Below, in pieces: positions 41,386-48,727 of a stretch of 64,000 bases of DNA. Source of the DNA: Blastococcus sp. TF02A-30. Its GTDB lineage: Bacteria > Actinomycetota > Actinomycetes > Mycobacteriales > Geodermatophilaceae. The position numbers were made by a program, and so were the translations under genes. The stretch spans positions 434,001 through 498,000 of the forward strand of contig NZ_QOHJ01000001.1 of NCBI RefSeq assembly GCF_003319185.1, written 5' to 3'. Below the pieces are notes generated by a model. It was not told the origin of the DNA and did no database searches. It worked only from the letters and a program-made list of their open reading frames with translations. Each line of letters begins with the position of its first letter. Position 1 is the first letter of the stretch.

Positions 41386-42197
41386 CGGGTCTCGGCGTGG
41401 AAGCCGGCGACCACCTCGTTGAACCGGTCCGGCTCGTCGAGCATCAGCGCGTGGCTGCTCTGCTCGAAGAACTCCGTCCGTGCGCCGGGCACGTGCTCCC
41501 CGACCCAGGCCGGGCCGCGCCAGTCGAACACCCGGTCCTGGCGGGCGACGCACACCAGCGTGGGCAGGTCCAGGGTGGGCAGCAGGTCGCGCCAGTCGTG
41601 GCGGGTGTGGTCGGCCATCACCGCGTTGCGCACCCGCGGCGGGCACTTGGCCATCTCGGCCAGGAACAGCTCCCGCTCGGCGTCGGTCGGCTCGCCGAGC
41701 ATGATGGTCTGCAGCTGCTGGCGGTCCTGGCCGGCCGGGTCGGCGGCGACCTGGGCCTGCATCGCGGCGAGCGCGGCATCGTCGAAGGACTGGGCGTGGT
41801 GCCACGGCCAGTCCACGCCGATGTACTGCCGCGGGGTCTGCTCGACGAACACTGCCTGCGCCAAGCGGTGGGTGCCGAACAGCTCGTAGTAGCTCCAGAT
41901 CACCGGGCAGCCCAGCGACCAGCCGAGCACGGTGGCCTCGCGCAGGTCGAGGGACTCCAGGACGTCGAACAGGTCGCGCGCCAGCCGGGCCACCCGGTAT
42001 CCGTGCTCGGGCTTGGCCGAGTCACCGTGTCCGCGCAGGTCGACCGTGATGACTCGGGCGTCAGCAGCCAGCGCGTCGACGTTGCGGTTGAAGAACCGGC
42101 CGCTGAACGTCCAGCCGTGCAGCAACACCAGCGGCCGGCCGCTGCCCCGTTCCTCGTAGTGCAGCTGCACTCCGTCGTTCGTGGTCACGGTGGGCAT
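41382..42197 (-). CDS. Alpha/beta-fold hydrolase
   Basis: A 271-residue hydrolase. It shows the HGWTFSG oxyanion loop, the DLRGHGDS block, the nucleophile elbow GWSLGC (Ser about residue 95), an acid in CVARQDRVFD and the catalytic histidine in SSHALMLDEPDRF. This pattern resembles non-haem chloroperoxidase/esterase members. Substrate unknown. ATG 42197 follows GGAAA-type purines; the stop overlaps the DUF1345 start, so the two are coupled. Confidence 0.88.
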   Translation of the reverse strand: MPTVTTNDGVQLHYEERGSGRPLVLLHGWTFSGRFFNRNVDALAADARVITVDLRGHGDSAKPEHGYRVARLARDLFDVLESLDLREATVLGWSLGCPVIWSYYELFGTHRLAQAVFVEQTPRQYIGVDWPWHHAQSFDDAALAAMQAQVAADPAGQDRQQLQTIMLGEPTDAERELFLAEMAKCPPRVRNAVMADHTRHDWRDLLPTLDLPTLVCVARQDRVFDWRGPAWVGEHVPGARTEFFEQSSHALMLDEPDRFNEVVAGFHAETR

Positions 42198-42270
42198 CAG
42201 ATTTCCTTTCCGTCGCGGTGTGCAGGGCCTAGACGGATCATCCAGGCCCCACGCTGGCCGCCGTCCGCCA

Positions 42271-43170
42271 TCAGGGCGTGGGCACGCCGCCCGTGGCGGC
42301 CAGCGTCTCGCCGCTGACGTAGCTGGACTCCGGGCTGGCCAGGAACACGAACACCGGTGCCATCTCCGCCGGCTGGGCCGGCCGGCCCATCGGCGACTCG
42401 CTGGCGCCGAAGCTTTTGAGCGCCTCCGGCGGCTGGCCGCCGGATACCTCCAGCGGGGTCCACACCGGGCCGGGCGCGACGGCGTTGACCCGGATTCCCT
42501 TCTTGACGACCTGCTGGGCGAGGGCCTTGGTGAACCCGTTGATCGCCCACTTGGTGGAGGCGTAGTCCAGCAAGATGGGCATCGGCTGATAGGCCTCCAG
42601 CGAGGCGGTGTTGATGATCGTGCTACCGGGAGGCATGTGTGGGATTGCCGCCTTGCACAGCCAGAACAGTGCGTAGACGTTGGTCTTGTAGGTCTCGTCG
42701 AATTGCTCGGTGGTCAGGTCGGCGATGTCTTCGACATACTGCTGCTTGCCGGCGATGTTGGCCAGGATGTCGACCCCGCCGAGCTGGTCGACGGCGGTCT
42801 GTACGACCTGCTGGCAGAACGACTCGTCGGTCAGGTTCCCGGCGAGGTTGACCGCGGTGCGCCCGGCGTCCTTGATCAGCGCGACGACTTCCTGCGCGTC
42901 GGCCTGCTCCTCGGGCAGGTGGACGATGAGCACGTCGGCGCCCTCGCGGGCGAACGCGATCGCGGTGGCCCGGCCGATGCCGCTGTCGCCGCCGGTGACG
43001 ATCGCCTTGCGCCCGGCCAGCCGTCCGGAGCCGCGGTAGGTCTCCTCGCCGGCGTCGGGCTTGGTCGGCATCTGCTGCTCCAGGCCCGGGCCCTCCTGGG
43101 TCTGGGCCCAGTCCTCGCTGGGGCCGGGGTACTGCTTGGTCGGGTCCTGCATCGTGTACTGGTCGGGCAT
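42271..43170 (-). CDS. SDR-family oxidoreductase (YghA/general-stress type)
   Basis: A 299-residue short-chain dehydrogenase. A 45-residue N-terminal extension (QDPTKQYPGPSEDWAQTQEGPGLEQQM) precedes the NAD(P) motif TGGDSGIG, as in YghA and Bacillus general stress proteins 39/69. The catalytic triad is Ser in NTASLEAY, Tyr and Lys in YASTK. Target is probably an aldehyde or alcohol. ATG 43170 has a GGAGG site 6 nt upstream. It is a paralogue of the SDR at 44286-45125. Confidence 0.92.
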   Translation of the reverse strand: MPDQYTMQDPTKQYPGPSEDWAQTQEGPGLEQQMPTKPDAGEETYRGSGRLAGRKAIVTGGDSGIGRATAIAFAREGADVLIVHLPEEQADAQEVVALIKDAGRTAVNLAGNLTDESFCQQVVQTAVDQLGGVDILANIAGKQQYVEDIADLTTEQFDETYKTNVYALFWLCKAAIPHMPPGSTIINTASLEAYQPMPILLDYASTKWAINGFTKALAQQVVKKGIRVNAVAPGPVWTPLEVSGGQPPEALKSFGASESPMGRPAQPAEMAPVFVFLASPESSYVSGETLAATGGVPTP

Positions 43171-43203
43171 GGGAACTCCTCCGGTGGTGGGTGGTCGGGC
43201 TGG

Positions 43204-44289
43204 TCAGGTGGCGGCGGTCTCCAGCCCCTCGCCGAGGGTGACGATGACCGCCGGGCCGTAGCCGGCCTCGGTTAGGGGATGGCGGACGTCGCGGTCGAGG
43301 TTGGGCAGGTAGCCGAAGAGGACGTCGGCCGGGCCGGTGACCTCGACCGTCCCGAGACAGGCCGGCAGCAGCAGCGAGTCGGCGCGGCCGAGCTCCTCGG
43401 ACCAGGCCCCCGCGGTCACCGTCACCGGTGCGCCGACATTGCTGAGGATCTGCGCGGTCTCGAACCGGCGCCGGATCGGTGCCGCCGTCCCGGCCCGCCA
43501 CCGCTCCAGGGCGAAGTACGGGCCGGTGCAGAGAAAGGTCTGCTCCACGCCGTCGTCGACCCGCACCGACACCCCGGGCCCGAAGTCCGGCTTCGGATCA
43601 AATTTGATCTCCTGAAGCAGCATGTCGAGGTTGCCGGTGAACTCCTCGTCGTCGACCGGGGAGCCGTCCTCCATGTGCCAGCGCATGGCGTGCTGCTGGA
43701 TGTCCGAGGTCTGCTCGATCTCGTAGACCAGGGTGTCGGGGCCGAAGCTGTGCAGCGTGCCGCCGGGGACGTAGATGGTCTCCCCGGCGCGCACCGGCAG
43801 CCGGCGCATCACCGCGTCGAATTTCTGGGCTTCGAGCGCCGTGCGCAGTTGCTCGGCGCTGACGCCGTCCCGGATGCCGCACAGGGCGGTGGCGCCGGGA
43901 GCGGCGGCCAGGATGTGCCAGGCCTCGGTCTTGCCGTTGGCCTGGCCCTCGAGTCGCTGAGCGGTCTCGTCGTCGGCGTGCAAGTGCACCGGCAGGGTGC
44001 CGGTCGCGTCGATGAACTTGGCGAGGACGGGGAAGTACTCCCCCGACCAGCCGCGGCCCATCAGCTCCTCGGGGTGCTGCTGCACCAGCTCGCGCAGCGA
44101 CGTGCCGGCCAGCGGGCCGTTGGTTACCTCGCCGCCCATGCCGTCGACGTCGCTGCACTCCCAGGTCTCACCGATCCCCCAGTCGGGGATACCGGTCTTG
44201 CCCAGGTTGCGGGCGATCGCGTGGCCGCCGAACACCAGCGGCTTCGCGGGTGCGGTCAGGCGCAGTGGGTACAGCTGCACCGCCGTCAC
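43204..44289 (-). CDS. Class I mannose-6-phosphate isomerase-like protein
   Basis: A 361-residue two-cupin protein. GIGETWECSD, PVLAKFIDATGTLPVHLHADDE with the metal-binding histidines, GKTEAWHILAA and VYVPGGTLHSFG-type VPGGTLHSFGPDTLVYEIEQ are the family landmarks. It isomerises mannose 6-phosphate and fructose 6-phosphate or a related sugar. The usual SIQVHPDD is VHLHADD here. GTG 44289 overlaps the upstream SDR stop (GTGA). The C-terminal cupin half is divergent, so substrate may differ from ManA. Confidence 0.8.
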   Translation of the reverse strand: MTAVQLYPLRLTAPAKPLVFGGHAIARNLGKTGIPDWGIGETWECSDVDGMGGEVTNGPLAGTSLRELVQQHPEELMGRGWSGEYFPVLAKFIDATGTLPVHLHADDETAQRLEGQANGKTEAWHILAAAPGATALCGIRDGVSAEQLRTALEAQKFDAVMRRLPVRAGETIYVPGGTLHSFGPDTLVYEIEQTSDIQQHAMRWHMEDGSPVDDEEFTGNLDMLLQEIKFDPKPDFGPGVSVRVDDGVEQTFLCTGPYFALERWRAGTAAPIRRRFETAQILSNVGAPVTVTAGAWSEELGRADSLLLPACLGTVEVTGPADVLFGYLPNLDRDVRHPLTEAGYGPAVIVTLGEGLETAAT

Positions 44290-45125
44290 AGGATCGGGTG
44301 GCCGCCGGTGACCGGGATGCGGGCACCGGAGATGTAGCTGGCCTCGTCGGAGGCGAGCATGACGAACGGGGGTACGACCTCGACCGGCTGCCCGGGCCGT
44401 TTGAGCGGCACCTCCTGGCCGAAGCTCTCCACCATCTCCGGCGTCATGGTCGCCGGGATCAGCGGCGTCCAGATCGGGCCGGGCGCGATGCTGTTGGCCC
44501 GGATGCCCTGGCCGGCCAGCATCTGCGCGAGCGCACCGCACATGTTGGCGATGCCGGCCTTCGTCGCGTCGTAGGGCAGCAGGTTCGGCGGCGCGGCGTC
44601 GGAGTTCACCGACGTGGTGCCGATGATCGAACCACCCGACGGTATGTGTGGCACGGCGGCCTTCGTCAGGTGGAAGAACGCCGACAGGTTCGTCGCGATC
44701 GTCCGGTCCCACTCCTCGTCCGGGATGTCGGTGATCGTGTCCCGGCTCATCTGGAATGCGGCGTTGCTCACCAGAACATCGATGCGACCGAATTCCTCGA
44801 CCGCCTTGGCGATCACCTGACGGCAGTGCTTCGGGTCCTGCAGGTCACCGGGCACGAGCACCGCCTGCTGCCCGGCCTCCTCAACCCACTTCTGGGTGTC
44901 CTGCGCGTCCTCGTGCTCGTCCAGGTAGGCGATGAGCACGTCGGCGCCCTCACGGGCGTAGGCGATGGCGACAGCCTTGCCGATGCCACTGTCGGCCCCG
45001 GTGATGACCGTCTTCTTGCCGGTCAGGCGGCCGCAGCCGCGGTAACTCTGCTCGCCGTGGTCGGGCTTGGGGTCCATCTGCCCGGTGGTGCCGGGCGGGG
45101 TTTGCTGCTGCTGGGGCTGGCTCAT
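44286..45125 (-). CDS. SDR-family oxidoreductase, second copy
   Basis: A 279-residue short-chain dehydrogenase that heads the cargo operon. It has the Gln-rich start SQPQQQQTPPG, the GEQSYRGCGRLTGKK segment, cofactor motif TGADSGIG, catalytic Ser in IIGTTSVNS and YDATK. The conserved N-terminal layout (PKPDHGEQSYRG) equals that of the SDR at 42271-43170. ATG 45125 has GGAGG 5 nt before. Its promoter lies in the 300-nt divergent region with tandem repeats facing the ROK regulator. Confidence 0.92.
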   Translation of the reverse strand: MSQPQQQQTPPGTTGQMDPKPDHGEQSYRGCGRLTGKKTVITGADSGIGKAVAIAYAREGADVLIAYLDEHEDAQDTQKWVEEAGQQAVLVPGDLQDPKHCRQVIAKAVEEFGRIDVLVSNAAFQMSRDTITDIPDEEWDRTIATNLSAFFHLTKAAVPHIPSGGSIIGTTSVNSDAAPPNLLPYDATKAGIANMCGALAQMLAGQGIRANSIAPGPIWTPLIPATMTPEMVESFGQEVPLKRPGQPVEVVPPFVMLASDEASYISGARIPVTGGHPIL

Positions 45126-45329
45126 GCGATCCTCCAGGATCTGGACGGATGGAAATGCGCTGGATCCGCGGCATTGCAGGGTCCTGCCGGCCGGGGACGG
45201 GGGTGTCCCGCGGTCGGCCGCCGGAGGGACGCTCCGGTGCTGGGAGCTCGGGAGGGCCGGCTGGACGCTGCCGTGCCCGTTGACGGGCCGCGCTGAACCT
45301 GCTTCCGCCGATTTCGACGGAACTTCGGC

Positions 45330-45403
45330 GTGTCGTAGCCGGACGGGCGTGTCGTTGCCAGGGCGGGTGTGTCGTTGCCGGGGCGGGTGTGTCGCGGTGG
45401 GTG
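45330..45403. repeat. Tandem 19-20 bp repeats (iteron-like) between cargo operon and ROK gene
   Basis: GTGTCG recurs at 45330, 45349, 45369 and 45389, that is, with periods of 19, 20 and 20 bp. The two central units are almost identical (GTGTCGTTGCC-A/G-GGGCGGGT). About two helical turns per unit puts the copies on one DNA face. They end about 20 nt before the ROK start codon. Likely multiple operator copies for ROK; a replication or excision role is less likely. Confidence 0.7.
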
Positions 45404-45423
45404 CAGGAGCAGAGTGGCGAGGG

Positions 45424-46656
45424 ATGGCGAGGACCGAGCCGGTGGGCGGAGTGGGCGGGATGCTGCCGCCCACTCCGGCCGCCCTACCCGGCGCTGCCAC
45501 GGCGACGTCGCCCGAGCGCCGGAGCGCGCGCGACCACGTCATCGGTGCGCTGTGGCGCAGGGGGCCGTCCTCGCGCGCCGAGCTGGCGCGGAGCACGTCC
45601 CTGGCCCCGTCGACGGTGTCGGCCCTGGTCGCGGAGCTGCTGTCCAACGGGCTGGCCGTGGAGGTCGAGGGGGCTGCGGCCCCGGTCGGGCCGAGCGGAG
45701 GGCGCCCGGCCACGCTGGTGAGCCTGTCGCGCGCGGCCGGGGTCGTGCTCGGCGTCGACGTCGGCCAGCGCCACGCCCGCGTGCTCCTCGTCGACGCGGC
45801 GCACACCGTGGTGGCCGAGCACGAGGCCGTCTTGCCCGCGGGCCTGGCGCCGGGGGACGTCCTCGGCTGCACTGCGGTCGTCGTGCGGGAGGTGCTGAGC
45901 AAGGCCGGGATCGGCGTGGACGCGCTGGCCGCGGTGGGCGTAGGTCTGCCCTGGCTGGTCCGGCGCCCGGCTCCCGGGGGCCGGGGGCGACCGGCCTGGC
46001 TGACCATCCCGGTGGCCGGCCGCGTCGCGGTCGCCGACGCGCTGGGCCTGCCCTCCGGAGTCCGGGTGCACCTGGACAACGACGCCAACCTCGGTGCGCT
46101 CGGCGAGTGGGTGTGGGGCGCCGCCCGCGGCCGGGCCGACGTCGTCCACGTCCTGGTGTCGACCGGCATCGGTGCCGGCCTCGTCCTCGGCGGGCGGCTG
46201 CACGGCGGCACCGGTGGCACGGCCGGGGAGATCGGCCACCTGGTGGTGGAGCCGGACGGCCCGCGGTGCGCGTGCGGCAAGCGCGGCTGTCTCGAGGCGG
46301 TCGCCGGCGGTCCGGCGCTGCTGGCCGCGCTCCCGGACGCGCCGTCGGACGCCACGCTGGCCACGGTCGTCGCGGCCGCGCGGGACGGCGACGGCGCCGC
46401 CCGGCGGGCGCTCACCCGGGCCGGCACCGGCATCGGGCGTGCCCTCGCCACCGTCTGCGACCTGCTCGACCCGCAGCTGGCTGTCATCGGCGGTGAGCTC
46501 GCCGACGCCGGATCGCTCCTGCTGGACCCGCTGCGCCGCGCCCTCGACGAGGAGGCGATGAGCTCCGCGGCGGCCGACGTCGAGGTCGTCGCGGCCGAGC
46601 TCGGCGTCCGCGCCCCGGTGATGGGCGCCGTCGCCGCGGTGATGCTGGACGCCTGA
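45424..46656 (+). CDS. ROK-family transcriptional regulator
   Basis: A 410-residue ROK protein. An N-terminal MarR-like winged helix (HVIGALWRRGPSSRAELARSTSLAPSTVSALVAELLSNGLAVE, about 38-80) is joined to a sugar-kinase-fold domain with GVDVGQRHARVLLVD, HLDNDANLGALGEW, GTGGTAGEIGHLVVEPDG and the zinc motif CACGKRGCLE. It probably binds a sugar or sugar phosphate and controls the divergent cargo operon, which has two sugar isomerase-like enzymes. ATG 45424; no clear ribosome site but the tandem repeats lie just upstream. Confidence 0.9.
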   Translation: MARTEPVGGVGGMLPPTPAALPGAATATSPERRSARDHVIGALWRRGPSSRAELARSTSLAPSTVSALVAELLSNGLAVEVEGAAAPVGPSGGRPATLVSLSRAAGVVLGVDVGQRHARVLLVDAAHTVVAEHEAVLPAGLAPGDVLGCTAVVVREVLSKAGIGVDALAAVGVGLPWLVRRPAPGGRGRPAWLTIPVAGRVAVADALGLPSGVRVHLDNDANLGALGEWVWGAARGRADVVHVLVSTGIGAGLVLGGRLHGGTGGTAGEIGHLVVEPDGPRCACGKRGCLEAVAGGPALLAALPDAPSDATLATVVAAARDGDGAARRALTRAGTGIGRALATVCDLLDPQLAVIGGELADAGSLLLDPLRRALDEEAMSSAAADVEVVAAELGVRAPVMGAVAAVMLDA

Positions 46657-47097
46657 CCGTGTCGCAGGGATGCGACGACCCGCGGCGGTGGTTCCCTCAG
46701 GTGGGCTGGCGTAGAACCACAGCCTGCCACCACACCCGGCGATCCCCAGGGCAACCGACCGGGACTGCGTCGTCCGGCCGAGCCGACGACGCCCGCGCGC
46801 CGACACGCACGCTCCACCCGCTCGGGCCGACGGTCAGTGGGCTGCTTCAAACGCGGACACTCCAACCCTCGCCTACCACCACGTTCAGCGTGGCCATCGT
46901 CCCGCAGCAGTACGGCTACCGACGCACCGAAGGCTGCCGGGGGAGACGCCGTCCGTCGTCCGTCGTCCCGCAGCGGATCGTCAGCCGGACGATCTCCTCG
47001 GGAGGGCAGCCTCGGTGGCGAGTTTGTAGCCGACCTGCATCATCATCGTCGTCTTCACTGTTGAGGCCGATCGATCTACGCCCCCGTGCCGGGATGA
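46657..47097. other. Gene-free 440-nt stretch after the ROK gene
   Basis: No convincing gene on either strand. ORFs of up to 159 codons exist but have no ribosome sites and frameshift-like composition. A short CGTCGTC-type direct repetition occurs near 46950-46965. The region separates convergent transcripts of ROK and the FUSC gene; I see no strong terminator hairpin. Confidence 0.4.
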
Positions 47098-48057
47098 TCA
47101 GCCGGGGATTCGGCGCGCCGAACCGTCCGGGCCGGTGAGGCCGGCGACGACGCGGCGCAGCAGCTCGCCGGCCCGGCCGCCGGGTTCGCCGAGCGCGTCG
47201 GCGGCCGCGGCCACGTCGTCGGCGAGCCCGGGAGGCAGGCCGCGCCGGCCCGGAGCGTGCAGCAGGGCGGCCGCGCCGAGGACGTCGATGTCGGTGAGGT
47301 CGCGGTCCAGGCAGGCCAGCCGGTCGGCGCGCAGCCGGCCGCGGACGGTGCGCGCGGCGACCGCCCAAGCCGTGCTGCGGGCGGTGGCCAGGTCGCCGAG
47401 GCCGGCGACCGCCTGCCGGGCATGCTCGCGGGCGTGGTCGGGGTCGGCGGCGCGCAGCGCGGCGGCGACGTCGGCGAGGACGGCGCGGGCGGGGCCGCGG
47501 ACCAGCCGCACCGGGTCCGGAGTGAACAGCACCTGGCTCGCCAGCAGGCCGAGCGCGCCACCGACCGCGGCGTCGAGGAACCGGACGAACGGCGTCTCGA
47601 CCGGCGGAAGGGTGAGCACGAACAGCGCCGAAGCGCCGGCCTGGATGAGCGCGAGGGTGCGGGTGTCCAGGAGTGAGGCGGCCAGCAGAGCGGCGGTGAC
47701 GGCGACCAGCGTGGTCAGCGTCCCGGGTTCTGCCTGCACGACGCGAACCACCTGGCCGACGAGCACGCCGACCAGGACCCCCGCGAGCAGGTCGACCGCC
47801 TGCCGAGCGCGTCCGCCGGTGCCGGCGGCGAGGCAGACGACGGCGGAGGTGGCGGCGAAGACCGGCTGGGCATGACCGAGCAAGGCCTCCGCGACCCACC
47901 AGGCGACGGCACTGGCCAGCCCACACTGCAGCACCGTGGGCAGCGCGCCGGCTACCCGCTGCGCCACGGTGCAGGGGCGTCCGGCGCGGACGGTGTCGCG
48001 GAGCAGCGGCGGCGTTCTCACGGCAGCCCGCCAGCCTGGCGAGCGACGATTGGTCAT
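47098..48057 (-). CDS. FUSC/aromatic acid exporter-like membrane protein
   Basis: A 319-residue protein with six hydrophobic helices in the first 165 residues (RVAGALPTVLQCGLASAVAWWVAEALLG; AATSAVVCLAAG; AVDLLAGVLVGVLVGQVV; LTTLVAVTAALLAASLL; LALIQAGASALFVLTL; AVGGALGLLASQVLF) and a soluble helical second half. This is half of the usual FUSC/ArAE architecture, with the motif TPDPVRLVRGPARAVLADV. These proteins export aromatic acids or form channels. ATG 48057 is favoured over the in-frame 48111. It is the rightmost element gene. Confidence 0.82.
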   Translation of the reverse strand: MTNRRSPGWRAAVRTPPLLRDTVRAGRPCTVAQRVAGALPTVLQCGLASAVAWWVAEALLGHAQPVFAATSAVVCLAAGTGGRARQAVDLLAGVLVGVLVGQVVRVVQAEPGTLTTLVAVTAALLAASLLDTRTLALIQAGASALFVLTLPPVETPFVRFLDAAVGGALGLLASQVLFTPDPVRLVRGPARAVLADVAAALRAADPDHAREHARQAVAGLGDLATARSTAWAVAARTVRGRLRADRLACLDRDLTDIDVLGAAALLHAPGRRGLPPGLADDVAAAADALGEPGGRAGELLRRVVAGLTGPDGSARRIPG

Positions 48058-48653
48058 GACCGCGGTCGGTACCCGCGGCCGGCAGAAACCACTTGGCACA
48101 AGATCACCCATAGCGTGGCCGCCAGCACCGCCGTACTACTCACCAGAGCCCCTCGACATTCGAGGCGCCAGCATGGCAGGCCGTTCCCCAAGACCGGTCA
48201 GCGCAGGGTCGGCTCACCGTCCCGGAAGTGCAACGGCAAGACGTCGACAATCAGCCCACTGTGCACCCCGCTTCCCCATAACCAGCTCTCCTCTGACTGC
48301 GCAGCGCCGGGGGAAGGGTGGGCCGGAGGCCCATCCCGCAGGGACGCGCAGCGCCCTTCCGGCGGCCGGTGCAGTCGGAGAGGCTCCCGCGGGGATGGGG
48401 GACGGGTGTCGTCACTGCGAACGCGAACGCGAACGCGGTCGGGTTCGGGAGCCGGGGGTGTGACCGATGTTGGTCACGGCTCGGTCATGCCGCCAAACGA
48501 GCTTTTCACCTGCGCGGTCAGACCCTCGGCGTGACCTATCCATGACCTACGGGGCGGAAAACCAAGGGTCATAGGGGGCTGCTACGGGTCATCGAGACGG
48601 TCTTCAGTAATCCATTGGAAGACTGAATAGGCGGCCTGACCTGCAGCTTTACG
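48058..48653. other. Gene-free 600-nt right end of the element
   Basis: No gene is supported. Notable features: GCGAAC repeated three times in tandem around 48417-48434; an inverted GTGACC (48460-48465)/GGTCAC (48472-48477) separated by six bases; and eight GGTCA/TGACC pentamers between 48461 and 48591, including the TGACCT-N5-TGACCT pair at 48532-48548. This looks like the integrase/excisionase-binding attachment region. Confidence 0.5.
48532..48548. repeat. Right arm-type repeat pair
   Basis: TGACCT at 48532-48537 and 48543-48548, five bases apart, same strand and spacing as the pair at the left end (31590-31606). Further GGTCAT copies follow at 48567 and 48587. Confidence 0.5.
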
Positions 48654-48703
48654 TGGAGCGGGTGACGAGAATCGAACTCGCACTGTCAGCTTGGGAAGCT
48701 GAT
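48654..48703 (-). repeat. Right attachment site within the intact tRNA-Gly gene
   Basis: The 3' 50 bp of the tRNA gene, repeated at 31481-31530 with two compensating differences (48668 and 48678). In this copy the T-stem pair is A-U instead of G-C. This half was supplied by the element when it rebuilt the tRNA gene. Confidence 0.85.
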
Positions 48704-48727
48704 GTTCTACCATTGAACTACACCCGC
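48654..48727 (-). tRNA. tRNA-Gly, anticodon CCC
   Basis: A 74-nt cloverleaf with encoded CCA. The acceptor stem is GCGGGTG against CACCCGC, discriminator T, D-arm TAGTTCAATGGTAGAA, anticodon arm TCAGC-TTCCCAA-GCTGA giving CCC, and T-arm CGAG-TTCGATT-CTCG. It reads GGG codons and is the integration target of the mobile element; the insertion leaves it functional. Confidence 0.95.

Larger units (their letters stand above)
31481..48703. mobile_element. tRNA-Gly-integrated mobilizable element, about 17.2 kb
   Basis: Bounded by 50-bp direct repeats of the tRNA-Gly(CCC) 3' part. Content from left to right: abortive-infection gene, tyrosine integrase, two HTH excisionase-like genes, MobF relaxase, seven-gene cargo operon, ROK regulator, FUSC exporter, then an intact tRNA. 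It has a relaxase but no visible coupling protein, FtsK-type translocase, mating-pore genes or replication initiator, so it is best called an integrative mobilizable element. Several internal genes are less GC-rich than the flanks. Matching TGACCT-N5-TGACCT repeats occur at both ends. Confidence 0.85.

Noticed and set aside
45330-45403. Iterons taken as a CRISPR or replication origin
   Set aside because: Too few and too short units for CRISPR; no replication protein is present, so operator repeats are more likely.
46659-47138. A 159-codon plus-strand ORF after the ROK gene
   Set aside because: Irregular composition, no start signal, and it runs into the end of the FUSC gene on the other strand.
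48417-48434. GCGAAC triple repeat as a functional site
   Set aside because: Three short units in a gene-free stretch can arise by slippage; no partner copy at the other end of the element.
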